64,000 nt of DNA from Cristatella mucedo (Eukaryota; Bryozoa; Phylactolaemata; Cristatellidae): positions 906,001-970,000 of the forward strand of contig WPIO01000003.1 of NCBI GenBank assembly GCA_009760855.2, read 5' to 3'. The first letter of the stretch is position 1. The number at the start of each line of letters is the position of its first letter. The position numbers and the translations under genes are program-made. The notes beneath the pieces are model-generated. The model searched no databases. It was not told the origin of the DNA and worked only from the letters and a program-made list of their open reading frames with translations. Below, one piece after another: positions 47,621 through 61,200 of the stretch.

Positions 47621-48412
47621 TTCTTTTGCATGGATTTGGTCGTGAAGAAAGACGTTTTTCACTAAATAGAAGAAATATAGATACGACTACAGAGACCGTC
47701 TAAGTGGTAAAATTAAACTTAACTCATCATCCATCGCTGTTCTCTTAACCCGGATGCTCGTGTTCGAGCGCTCCTTTAGGCACTTCATTTTGAACTCAAT
47801 TCTTTTGATTTCTTCTATCGCTAATATCCATTAGTCCCAGTAGTCATTCAGTAAGTCCCAAACCTAGTATTTTCCTTCTGAGATTCGTAAAACTTATTTT
47901 AATAGCTTCTTAATAAATAAGTCATTGACCTCATTTGTAGCACTCTGCATATTTGAAAAAGTTTGGGAAAGGTAACCGATTACGGAAAAAATGAGAAAAT
48001 CACTGTAGGAGGAATCTTGCAAATATTGAACTTTACAACGTAACACAAATTAATTGAAGGCATGTGGCGGAGCCACGATCGAGCAGTCAGCAGGTGCTGG
48101 CTCACGTTTAAAGCAGAGGACTTTGTTATCCTAGTAATACAAATCAAGTATCGATTCTTAGTGTCAAGATAATTGCGCTCCGCAATTTCTGCACAAACAA
48201 GCTAATTGAATTCAGCAGCCAGAGCTAGGACTAGATCTAAATCTCTTTTGAAGCTAAAAGCTGGTACATATTAAGATTATGTAATCGGAGCATTTGTTTT
48301 TAATAATGCTGCCGTCTCAAGGAGCTGTTTCCATGGTAGGCAAATCGTAATCAGTACCAACACTGAAGTAGTGCTTGCTTATTATGTAGAGATCGATATC
48401 CCGATTGTTAGA
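47621..48412. other. Upstream region of the PAN/CTHRC1-like gene
   Basis: AT-rich, with no repeat or frame recognised. It should contain the gene's promoter. Confidence 0.3.
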
Positions 48413-48418
48413 TATAAA
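48413..48418 (+). promoter_or_regulatory. Possible TATA box
   Basis: TATAAA within TTAGATATAAACC, about 112 bp before the start codon of the PAN gene. Suggested by position only. Confidence 0.3.
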
Positions 48419-48529
48419 CCAAAGAGCAGTTGCAAGCCACGACCGGGTCCGGATATCGCTATTCCCACCAGGGAGTGAACCTTTAGCATTCATTACAAGC
48501 GAGCACTGGACACTGCAGAAGACATTGCA

Positions 48530-48761
48530 ATGGCGTCACTGAGGCACATTTTGTACAAGTTCATGCTACTTTGGACTGTAGCACCCGATTCTTGCTACGA
48601 AATCAGTTACTGCAATCAAGGTTTTAGCTATCCACGTCAAGGATTACTAACTATTTTTCCCGGAGGTACAGCTTTCACGAGAGCACGGAGTCAAATAGAA
48701 TGCTCCGCCTTCTGTATGCAAAAGCACGTTTGTCTCCAGGCTTACTACAACTCAACTGAAG
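48530..48761 (+). CDS. Exon 1: signal peptide and PAN/Apple module
   Basis: The ATG is in a good context (GCAATGGCG). Residues 1-18 have a hydrophobic core (ILYKFMLLWTVA). Cysteines at 22, 28, 58, 62 and 68, with the next at 79 from exon 2, give the C-x3-C-x5-C-x10-C spacing of PAN/Apple modules (ECSAFCMQKHVCLQAYYNS). The donor AAG-GTACGT at 48762 ends the exon in phase 1. A weaker donor at 48780 would also give phase 1 and add TCSLI. Confidence 0.75.
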
Positions 48762-49178
48762 GTACGTGCAGTCTGATAAGTAGTTGATGGTATACGTTGT
48801 GTGTAGTTTAATATTGGCTATAAAAAGGTTTGCAATCATATTTAGAAATGATTTTTATTCGATTTGCGTTAATATAATTAACGTATATTAGCTCACAGAG
48901 AAATAGATGCTTAGCAATACTTGTCCGAAGACAATGCCATGCTAGGCAATGCCATTTATCACCAGAAAATGACATTAAATTTTTTTGGTTCATATTTCTT
49001 GACAGATTATATCATAAGTGCACTTATGTATCCGTTCAGCGAAGCCAGCTCACATTGGCATTGGTGATCGGTAGATTTATGGGTTTTAAATATAAATAAA
49101 TAAATAAATAAATATATATAATATATATAATATATATATATATATATATAATATATATAATATATATATATAATATAA

Positions 49179-49260
<82 letters not shown>

Positions 49261-52200
49261 ACGTATAACGGTTTATACGGCGTAGTCTCTTCTACCGCAA
49301 CTACTTATCCATTAATATGAAATTACGAATGCATGAAGGCATGTGCGTTTTTTAATTCTATCCAAAAAGAAACCAATGGCGTCTTATCAAATTTATTGAA
49401 GGGGTGATTTATAATTTTCTCGTCGCTTCGCAGCTCTCCTAGTTTGCATGTTTTTTAGACACTCACCCACCGGATTAATTTATGTTTATTCTAAGTAAGT
49501 GAAAGGCTTAGTATTCTAGGAGTCAATCGAGGCATTGTCTTGTCCCGATGAGACTCAAGAGAACTCGGTTTTTGCATACAAGTAAACAATCACTTGCTTC
49601 ACAAGAATTACTCTATCGCGTTCTCCTGTTTCTATAATATGCCTAGATTTAAATATATTTGGCATGTGCCTGTTGGTGACCGAACAACTGAGTCAAAATA
49701 TGACTAAGACGCTTAGTTTGGTAAAATTCTGTACTGTTCTTTGAGTTGGATTTCACAACCCTTAATACGTTGCTAAAATCTTCTTCGGTGGGACAAATAC
49801 TGAGATGACGGGTGAAGCTGACACTCAAGGCCAAGCTAGAGCCTGGTAGATTCCACGCTTAAACATGCAGGTATTCCCTCTGGTCGTTGCTGAAGTTAGT
49901 ATTAATAAAGAGCACCCCAAAACTCAATTTCAAGAGTTCAGGTACGACGTGTAGAGCAATATATTCAATTAGCCTAAGAGCATGTTTCAAGCACAAGAAA
50001 TAGCACAAGTTGTGCTAGCACAAGTTCCTCTGCAGCACAAAGCACAGCTTGCTCAAAGCCTAGACTGCAAATGAGTAACTACGCCACGATGTAGTCATTA
50101 TATATTCCAAGGTACTCAGTATGTAATTACCGTTCCTTGGTTGCTCTAACAGAGGAGCGGTGAATAGCAACTTGGCAGTCTTAATCTAGTGGTCACCTAA
50201 GTTTTAATGGTCCCGACAGGACCGAAAATTAATCCAAAGATTTCAGAATATCTAAAAAGTCTAAAGTGAAGCAGCTTTGCTATAACAGTTCCAATATGCG
50301 TCGCAAACATGTCTAGAAGCTTAAAGTTTGAGAAAAATTTCCAACGACCGACACTGTCGACCGACAGGCAAAAACGAACTGCTGTAGATCATACCAATCT
50401 ATCGCACCGTTAGCCACATCTTGCTTTCATAAAGCCTAGCATAATCCCAGGCCCAAAATACGTAAACCAAGTGGTATACCTTCATCCCTCAGTTAAACTG
50501 TGTCTAGGTTATATCCGTGTCTAAAAGTCATTGTGGTGAACTAGAAGAACGCTTCTCAAGCTTCTTCGTCAACCAGAAAGACAAACTCAGAGTGTTTATT
50601 TAAAAATGACCCAATTCCTCGTGTATCCCCGCTCATTAACAAGCCAACGACTTTTCTCTCTTTATTTCTCGTGGCACCTCAATCTATATAGGAAGCTCAT
50701 CTGGATATTCGCCTCCCAGTTTCAAAAGACTATTGACCCTCTAGACCCTATAACCGTGGTCTTCGCTAAGCCATGCATAGACACCTGCTGATTTGCATAA
50801 CTAACACAATAAGTGTGTCCTTAGCCTTGGTCGGTGCCCGCAAAGCTTGAAAAAGGCTGCTGTAGGGTCACTAATAAAATAGATACTATGCCAACAAAGA
50901 TGACTTATGCAATTTATATATTAGGTGCTTAAAATATGCCGTGCTATCAAGCCTTCGATCTCGGTCAGACCTTAGTCGGGGCGAGCACTTAAACCACCAG
51001 GCCAAATTAGCACAGTGAGCTCTTATATTAAACACGGGAATAATTAGTGGCAGACCAGCTAAACACTTACATGGAGACTAAATGATAGCCAGTAATTTCC
51101 GTTCAGGTTTCAGAGGTTATCAATTCAAAGAAGTTAGAATTGCTCCCAGTGAATAAAGACCTTTACAGAAATGCGACTTAAGGGAAGTCTCCATGGGTAT
51201 TCTGCAAGATGTTTCAGCAGCGATTGATACCGTTTCAACTCCCTTGGTTTAGGTATTGCTATCGTCAGCTATTTAACGGTAGCAACATTTCTCAAATACA
51301 ATGAGGATAAATGAAGCTTAATAATTGTGGGCGAGCCTTGCGTGTTTCAGAAATGGGACAGCTTAGCACTCATAATCGGCTCGGTCAACATCTCTCAGCA
51401 ATGTCTGGGCTCACTCTATGTCCTCCTTTAATTTGAATTTTCCCGAGATGAATAAATTCATTCAAGTCAGCATAGTTACCACATCAAAGTGAGTCCATAA
51501 ATGACTGAAATCACGTCTGTACCTTACTAAATAACTGCTTGCAATTCTTCTGGGCCGTGATAACCCTGGAGGTAACCTACTCGCTCTTCACGACCGAGTT
51601 CATAGTTTTGAGTCCTGCTGTGAACGATCCTTGTTGCTAGCTGCAAGCGATGGTTAAAGCCATTTAGTTTCTTCTATATGTAAGAAAATGAAACAAACTG
51701 TTAAATTTGCTATTCTGGTGTATTCAATTAGTCGCTAACATTGGTGCACAAATCTGCAATTAGCCTAATCTATCAGAATTTCCGTTGATGCCAATTTGTA
51801 TCATTTTGTCCATAACAGTTCTGGTTCTTAATCAAGCTGTGCATTTAAATTCGTTCATTCTATCGCTAAGACCAACTATCAGTACTTCTCCCAAATAAAA
51901 GAACATGATTCCGCCGCTGTCGTGACTCATGTCGTTTCGCGACATCCTGGACGAATATAAAATCCTTTGTAAACCACGGATTATTTTCTTAAGCTTGCAA
52001 AGCTTGGAACTTAATCCCTACTAGCGTTTCATCATTACCTGAATTGATGGCATTTTAAGAAACAATTGAAAGCGTCTGCTCCTCACAGGATTTTCTGGGT
52101 TCATGCGGTTTATCGATGTATAGTGATTCTTGCGTTCACTGGGTTTGATGCCCCTGACAATGAGGTCATGTTCTTTTCACACTATATTTCAAGCGATTAG

Positions 52201-55200
52201 AACTACATTATGTCATCCGAAGGCGCATTAAATTTACGATTGTTGTTATTGTTGTCATTATCCTTAATCGCCATATCGCACTCAGAATGCCAAGGATCTT
52301 AAAAGTGCTTTGTAGCAACAGATGTTCACAACGATGCTGCAAATAGGTCCATCAAAAAGACAAAGTGTGTGGAATAATGTCCGCAGGTTATTGTTAAAGT
52401 CTTGATTATTCATCTTATACTCACCGCTTAAGAAACATTTGCTGAATAGCTGCGAAAGAAGATAGTTCTCTCGTTTCAACACACGCCACCCGTGGAAGCG
52501 TGGCAGTCATGAAAACAATTTGCTAATTTTCCTCGATGAAGGCTGAGAAGATTTTATATTTATCTGAACACATACAATAGTCCAATCAGAATGCTATATA
52601 TTTGCATTTTAATTGTTACTAACGAGGCAATCTCACAGTACTACCAATAGACAGGTTAGGTAAAGCTAGTCACCAGCACTAGTTAGAGCTTCGGGACTTG
52701 CAGCTTCATGTAGCAGCTAATTTAAAATAACTTTCTCACCAGAAATGTGGTACTTAGAGAATGCAATTACTTGGCAATAAAAGATAACTCTGAAAGTCCT
52801 CAAATCGTTTAAAATGGCTTAAGCGAGAATTAAAATGGCTGTTTTGAAGCTACGGGGTGCTGAAACCTCAAATAATTAACAATATTACATGAATGTACAA
52901 CTAAAAATGTTATAGGGTATTCTAACTCATGTTCATCTAATGGGAAGCTTAATAATAACTGAAACTAAAATGATGAGCAATTAAAGCAGATTTCAAGTTT
53001 TGTAACCAGTAGAAAAATAATACCAAGAAAAACGCTACTGTCATGAGAACTTCTGAAACATCACTGTTTTCTGCAATGAGGCTATATAACGACAGAAATA
53101 ATTTTGAAGATTGCCGGTGCAAATGTCACTTGGACTAGTATAGGAGGCTTTGCACGCCGAGACACTATTACATACTCATACCTTTAGGAATTAAGAGGTT
53201 AAATAAGGTGCGGGCTGTACTCCCAAGCATATTAGCGTCCATATAAACGGTCTCCTCGTATACAATTCTTATAAATTTATGCAATTCGTTGCTCAAATCG
53301 TTAAGGAATTTTAGCACAAATGTGCATTTTATATTAAGTTCACTAAAAAAAGGCAAGGTTTTCCTCAGTGACATGGTTTGCGTAGGCACGCATGAGGTTA
53401 CAAATGTGATGTTCTCGCCATACTATAATGCAAGCAAACTTGAAAATTGAAAAGTATCACTCTACTAATGATCAAATAGAAACTAACCATCGTGCTTTCT
53501 GACCATGATCACTCATTCTTTGTGTAAATATCGTTTCAGGTGGCTGTTACCTCATGTCAGCCTCAGAATTGATGTCTTTAACTTCACTGACATCTGCTGA
53601 CGGTCAACTATTCTCTGCGCCAAGTCCAATGGTAATATAAACACGCTCTAAAGCTTTCGCAATTAATTACTACTGAAATTACTTGGAGTAGACTAATTTT
53701 CCATGTCTATTATTTTTCTATCTGAAATCATGAATCGTTAAGAATTTTGAACATAAAGTTTTTGTAACTTTACCATTAAATTATGAGATCAGTATACATT
53801 TTTAGAAGCACTTATGTATTTATATTTCAAATTGTTGGCTCAGATTTGAATGGTTTTTAGTTCTCTTACCCACCAAGTCAGCTATAGGAATAAACAGAAT
53901 CAGAAAAACGACGAGAAAAACACAGTGCTTAAACCCAGGCACCTGAATGCCATGATAGCTACCTAATAACAAGTAATATGAAATTAAAGGAGGAAGATGG
54001 CTGTCGCAGTACTTGCTGCGAGGCTCCCTTGACTTGAATATTTTGCTCGATGTTGATATATTTGCACCTCGCTTATCTTAGCTTACCGAAAAACATTTGC
54101 TGTTTTTAATTTTAGAGATTTCATTTATCACAGATCCAATATGAATTGCATACATTGAGCCATTGTTAGCTTTACTTCGTGTGCATCTCAAGTGCTCCAG
54201 TTAACCTTGTTGTGAATCGCTTCTGCATATCGATATTCATTCTATTATGCTAAACCTAAACCTTGTGATGCAACTCGTGAATATTATAACAGAAAATTGC
54301 ATTTATCCCATGAATACTATTTCAAGGGATATTCACGTTCAATACTTTTGACACGATGAGTGTCAATGGTCAGTAATAAGATGATCACCGTGAGCATGCC
54401 TAAGGCTACAAAAAATACACCGCACGTGGTCAGAGAGAATGCGGCCAAGGAAAGGTAGGCGGTTAGCTCCGTATTACACGTTTTCAAGATAAAAGAGATA
54501 TCTTGACATCAGCCAGGAGTGATTGCCAAGCTTTAGGAGTACAGGAACTTGAAAGCATGATCGTAGAAGGAAGAGATGTGTTGTTTGAGACATCGGTCCT
54601 GGTAATAAATGACCAGAGTAGGAACAGTGGGTGGCATGACGCGAGCCTCGCTTAGAAAAAATGTCCGGAAGTCATCATAAAGCAAGTGAATTCAGAGTGA
54701 GAGAGAGACTGAATTTTAAAGCGCAAATTCTGCTAATGCGGAACCTCAGCCTTTCAGGGAACTGTAGTGCAACACGATAGTTGAAACTTTTATAATAGCC
54801 GCGCCCAATGGCAGAGCTTAATGCCAGCCGTAAGTGTCAAACGGCACCTGAAGGAGGAAGAGAGAATAATGAGTCATTGTAGTTAATGTACTGAGTTACA
54901 GTGGTATAGTTAGTGGTCAAGTTACAGACTCGCAATAACGGTTGCGCTTGATAAGAGCAGGTCTCTCTCACTTAGGCATAGACTGGAACTCGCTTCCACA
55001 ATTCCAACGCAACGACAACTACTCTCCTGCTGTCGACTTCGGCTCATCCTTTTCAGCGATCCTAAGCTGCTACTTCCACGCTACTAACAACCTCAACTGG
55101 TCTCCTGACTCTGCAATGCTTCCCACTTTCTCTTTGTTGCCTACGAAGAAGTCTGTTGGCTGCCGAATGTATACCGAAAGCCGCTCCTACTGTGAGTGCG

Positions 55201-58200
55201 CTATACAAAACTCTCCTGCGTAACACCCACATAGTCTTTCTGGCTTTGTGGAGTTACAGACACAGATACACTATATTAGACCTAAACAAGAAGAAACCCT
55301 CAACAAAGCAGTACGTTATTTATTGTATGAGCAGCAGCCCAAATCTATAATGGCTGTAGTTAATCCCGAGCCACCAACTAACGTTCGTGTAATAGTTAGC
55401 TTAAACTATTTCTTCAAACGACCAGGCTAGGGGAAATACATCCAATTTATCATAGTTAGCTCAGTCTTCTTTCAATGGCTTCTCGAATCGCAAATATCGT
55501 GATGTGCCAAGATTTTCTCATTCATGATTGGTGGCCTAAGTGACATGTTTAGACGAAAAGATTTTAGTAGCTATATGTGGTCAAATTTGCATCACATACA
55601 ACTTCATCTCATGAGTCCATCACTCTTTTATTTTTCTAACATTACTTAAATTGAATAAAGTACGCATATCTTACAATATAAACAAACCAATCTTCATAAG
55701 AGCTTCGTCATGCTTCACAAAAATGAACGTGGAAGCCATAGCTAGTAATGAAAGATTAATGTCAGACACAAATCACCTGAGCAGAACTAAACTAAAAAGT
55801 CATACAGTTATTGAGTTATGTAACATGCGCTCTAATTTTTCCCGTGACACACTGTCTTTGCATCTGTGAGGAGCCTATTCTTTATCAAATTGTTCTTACT
55901 AAATAAGAATGGACATCTACAGTCATTCTTGATTAGCTAGATCTTTGTAGCTAATTTGATGCTGTAGGCTGATACGATCTATATTGTCGCTTTATAGTAC
56001 CAAGGAAGTCGGTCATGTGACGAAGTGGCTTGCACTGATAACACAATTTGTGTTACTGACTGTTCGGACTCGTTTGGAGGACCAATGTGCACTGGTAAGA
56101 TTTTGAAACAATTAAAATCTGGTAGCATCTTGCATACTCGCTGCAGCTTGGCTTGAAAAGCATCTATTGACGCTGGTGGATTTCCTCTCCATATCTGAAT
56201 TAGCTTGAAACATTTTTATCGTAATTTCTCTTTGCTTATCACATCTCCATGAATTCATTAGCGTGTTGCAAGTGTCGTGCAACGCATGTTGGATTTAGCT
56301 GTTAACATATTAGAACTCGTGTGAAGAGCATTCAGCTTAAACAGTAGCACCGAATATAATTTTACTAGCAGCCGTTTTAACATGCCTACTAAGGAGACAT
56401 CGCTTTCTGCTCATCGGGTCATGCCCTACGTCACTGGTGACCAATCAGGAAAGTTACCTTCAACCCCCGGTGTGTCCCTCAGCACGACGTTCTCTAGCGC
56501 CATGGTGCTTTGCCAACGTTTTCCACCCCACCCCTCCCCCCAAGTAGTTATCTCCCGCTACTCCTGGCACGCCCAGGAACTGTGTACAACTCAGAGGCAG
56601 CCGCGGAAGCATGTTTGCCGCCTCCTCCGCCGGCCACTTCATCTCGGAGGCAAGACTGCTAAAACTAGACCCTGCCGCCAATATTTCTTCACATTTTCTT
56701 TCATGCTATCAAAGATTGCTAAATAGTATCAATAAATTTGTTTGATTTACGGATAATTATGCAATGTAAAAATAATGTTTGCTGTCGCAATATTTTACTA
56801 TATTATACTGTAACATTAAAATAAATCATATTACACATTTTTTGGATTCGTGCCACAGTGGTTACGTCTTGGGATTGTTTGTTTGCCTTTAATTACTAAT
56901 TTAATAGGCAGAAACCTTACTACATATTGTAATGACAAGGATAAAAACTAGCATTTTCTAAGGCACCGTTGGAATGAATTAATAATGGTGGTATTCTTAA
57001 AACGGAAGAAATAATGTTTTTGTATGAAACTGTCAATTTGTCCTTAAATGTGCCCAGTGATTATAAAGTTTTTTCCCGAGTGACACGTCTACTACTTTTA
57101 TCGGTTACAAGACTGTTCTCAGGTTACAAGGAACATAATTCTCTCCAGCTCGCAAGTATCAGGCACAGTTAAAGACGCTTCTATCAGATTTGAATTCGAT
57201 CCATGTCGTTTCTCAGCTAGCCTTTCCTAGCTGAGCAGTTGCAAGCGTAGTTTCGCACGAGTCTTTTCTTTGTCCCTCGTGGATTGTTTGTTTATTTTTG
57301 TTTGATATCGTAGGCCCGTATAGTTTAAAATTGCCTCTAAGACTACTGATCATGGAAAGCTGCTAATTTCTAAAAAAACCACGAAAAGTAAATGTTATCA
57401 ACATGCACAGTCAACACATGGCTTCAATTTAGTTAGATATGGATGTAAGCCAGTGTCACTTAACTGTGCAATTGTTGAAACTAAAAATTCAAAAGGCTGA
57501 CTCAATTTGTTGAGGTCAATACAGTTTTCTTTGTGTTGTTCTTCTAATAGAGGTGCAATTTTAGGCGTCTGCTTGACGCTCAAATCTATGATTAGCAAAA
57601 CTGACTTTGCAGCTTTCTTTACTATAGGATGACTTCCGCAGTAACTCGAGGAATATCCAAAGCCAACAATTTATACTGACTCTATTTTTATGCTTTTAAG
57701 CTAATGTAGCTCATTTTTTGAAAGCACCGTATACAAGCATAGAGAGAAAGTTTTGTCATTCCCAAAAAACTAAAAGTAAATTTTGTCATCATCAAAACTA
57801 AGAGCGCTGTTCTTTAAAATTTGTAATTAAAATATCCAACTGACAGGTAATGCAATCTTCTTTCAATGCTTAGTAGTGTTCCAGGTTCGGATTGTATAAT
57901 TATTTGAATCAAGTACGTTAATAAACAGTAGCTTTGACTCCATAATAATTGTTTTTTGTATTCTTTCCTAATGCCGGGCTTCCGAAAGCAAATTCTTAAA
58001 TTCAGATTGGACTTTGCCGTGCTAAAGAGTTGGTTAGATTATGGTGAAGAATTCTTAGTAAATATGATTTTTTTGAACAATTATTCACTCTATGGACTCA
58101 GCAAAAGAAAAGACAATTATTTCAAGTTTTTGCACATATTACGTTATAGCCACTCTATTGAATGGCAATAACGTAACGATTCTATTATGCTGCTGTATGT

Positions 58201-61200
58201 GCTGTTATATGATATCGCATTTAAAATTTTGTCTTTTAAGAAGAATCGACCTTTGAAATATTGTGGAATTTCGTACCATCACTGTATATTACAAAAATGG
58301 AGGAGAATGTTTCTAGAGGAGAATAGACATTTACAGTGTGAGTTTAACGATCGAGTGACCCTTTAAATAAATAGCATAGAAATTGCAAAATATTTAGGGT
58401 AACGTAAACAGAAATACTAGACCTTTTCAAACCCAGATTTAACTTTTGTGATTGTTTTCTGCTTAAATTTGTTCGTTAGAATTAGTATTACTACTGCTAT
58501 TCCTAATTATAAATGGACTGGAAGCGTCCGTACAGCAATAGTATGACTCTACTATTCATTTATTTGAAACGGTAGCAGTTCTTTAGATAAGCTGGATAGA
58601 AAATTATCAAAGGAACAGTGCTTGGATGTGTGTGTCTTAGAAAGAGCTTTCCACCTTGAAAAGTGACTTTGCCGCTGTGAGACCCCATTCCATTGCCTTT
58701 TTGAGCCATAATCAGCAGTAACATTTAGAACTACAGGCAGCTTGGTGTTCTCAAAACCCGTAAGGTACCAGCGGTTACTAGTAGGCCAATATAATTTAGA
58801 CGATGAATGTAAAGGGCTTCAATTGACAGAGCCATCTATATATTAATTGATAAATACCTTTGGATTTGGGGGATGGCCATTCATCGTGGCTGCCGTCGTT
58901 CCTGCCGTTCAAGCAAAGACACTTTAGCTTCGGTCGGCCACCTCTTGAAGTCGACTGCTGTAGCCGTTTGACCCGATAAGCCACAATAGACAGTTACAAT
59001 AATAAAATGATTTCTAAAGTGCACACAAAGAACTGAATCTCTTTCTAGACTAATTAGTAGGTGTTGCAATGAAAGCTTAAAAAAATGACCAGTCATAATA
59101 TTTGCAATGTTATCAAGCATTATTTTGTGAGATGTGGCATGCATCAAGTCTACTTGAGGGCAATTTCATGCAATCATGTTATAAAATCAGCCACTTATAT
59201 TCTGAGCACCTTTCTGATCTACTTATCCTTGTATTTTCAACCCTCTTAACAGAATTAATTAACAGTTAATTCTCTTAAGCATAGCTTAGATCACATAATA
59301 ATAATAATAGTGCACTTGATAAAGCACCCTCGGAGAACTCAATATCTTTCTAGGAGCTTTACATTTGCTGCAGAGGGAAACGTGACTGAATGGTGATTAA
59401 TATCATTCTTGGTAAACAACATGAATAACATGGTTAGGGGTGACATGTACAGGGTCAGCATACAAATGTGGTTAGTGGCAGCATGCACAGTGTCAGCACG
59501 CATAAGCACTTCAAGGACGAATCACAGGAACCCACTAAATGCTGTCCTAAATAGGTGTGTTTTTATGTTCTTTTTAAATGTGGTCAAGTCAGGAGATGTT
59601 CTGACGCAAGTCGGGGCGGGGGAGTTCCAGGCTTTAGGAGCATACGAACTAGATGCACGTCTCCGAAGGATTTGAGGTTTGTACGAGGTATTGGTAGACT
59701 GTTGGATTCCGAAAAGCAGGTGGTACGATGCTTGGCCTGGTGGGGGACTAGATCTGAGGGGTAAGCTGGAGCCAAAGAATGAAGTGACCTAAAAGTGAGC
59801 TACAAAACCTTTAAGTCAATCCGTTGCTTGACTGGTAGCCAGTGCAGATCGGCGAGAAGTGGTGTGATATGGCAGCTGCGAGGCATACGACAGACAAGCC
59901 TAGCTGCGGAGTTTTGCACCAGCTGCAATCGCCTGATTGCACATGCCGGTAGGCTAGCACGCAGTGAGTTGCAGAGTAATAAAGTCTTTTACTTATACAC
60001 CTAAAAGATGCGCAAAAATTGACTCGGATATCTCTTACTGCATCTGCGGGAGATCTATGTGTGCTGTTCCAAAGTGAGCTCTTGCTAGTCGACATATCTG
60101 CTCGACAGTCAAATCTGTCTACTTTTAGCTACGTCACGTGGCAAAATGTGGGCCTATTTAAACGGGGATATTGATTCCTGGAAGGCCCACTGTTCTGAAA
60201 TATCCCGCCTTAACTTTTGCAGCACACTCATTTAGGTTCATCACTCAGTCTCCACCAGGCAATACAAATTAGTGCAGAAATCAATTACCTGCCACGTCTG
60301 TCATACAATTCGCGGTTGCCTAAGTAATTAACTTGTAGCAAACCAGTATCAGTTCTCCCAAAAAGGAGACATTCAACATTAGGTATAGTAGCTCACTTTA
60401 TGGTCTGGTCATTTTCTATTTCCAGCCTACCTATCCCGACTACTTCGCGATTAGGCGAGGCGTAGTGCAGTTCACTCTTTCGATTCATGTCTCGTAGCCG
60501 TTCATAGAGCCCTTCGTCCAAAGTTCTCGGGGATCAGGCTGGCCGTACGTTCAAAAGCCCGGGGATCGTCGTTCCCTACTGACTTCGCGACATCCCTTGA
60601 ATTGACAACTAAAAAGAAGCGAAACGAGCATATGCTCTCAAGCGAATCGGCTCGATTCTTGTAATTAATCCTTTTTGTGCCTGCCTACGAGTGAAGACAC
60701 TTTGCACGCTACCTATAAACACATTGATACCGTTTCATATGTAAAGTGTGTAGAAGAGATTACATTCTCTTAGGGTGCTATGCAAATAAATTATAATCGT
60801 TGCTTTTTCAGCGGGTAGCAATCAATGCAACAGCGGCACAGTCGTCATCAGGTCCAGGCACTATTTCATACCTATCAATTGGTTCGTCAATGAAGTTGGC
60901 CTTGTCCAAGTAAGTTAAAGTTCAATTTCTTAAATCCAACCAGTTTATTTTTGCCTCTCCAAGAGAAATTATTATGCCAATAATCCAACTTCAAAGTCAA
61001 AATAACAGTCAAAACAGTTGTCAGCTTGTTGGAGGATTGGTAATGCTATTTGCCCTCCGCTATTAACACATCTGTTCCGCCTCAAGTTGTAATCAGTAAT
61101 GCTAAGCCAACTATTCATTCTTGCAGTTGGTTTTGCAGCGATTGAATTTATAATAGTTTTTATATACTCTATGATAATGTCAATGAGAATGGCGAAAATC

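Larger units (their letters stand above)
50500..52262 (+). mobile_element. Ancient L2-clade LINE relic in intron 1
   Basis: Scattered but ordered matches to the family occur. They are a linker block near 50535-50580 (AGAACGCTTCTCAAGCTTC), the pre-RT block near 50670-50880 (CATGCATAGACACCTGC), RT start blocks near 51040-51230, the post-active-site block near 51300-51420, and a final GTTGTTATTGTTGTCATTAT tail near 52240. Heavy decay makes it one of the oldest copies here. Confidence 0.55.

Noticed and set aside
49007-49228. Open frame rich in Tyr and Ile
   Set aside because: Translation of an AT microsatellite in intron 1.
56382-56726. 114-codon frame in intron 3
   Set aside because: C-rich low-complexity DNA with frames on both strands and no splice link to the PAN gene.
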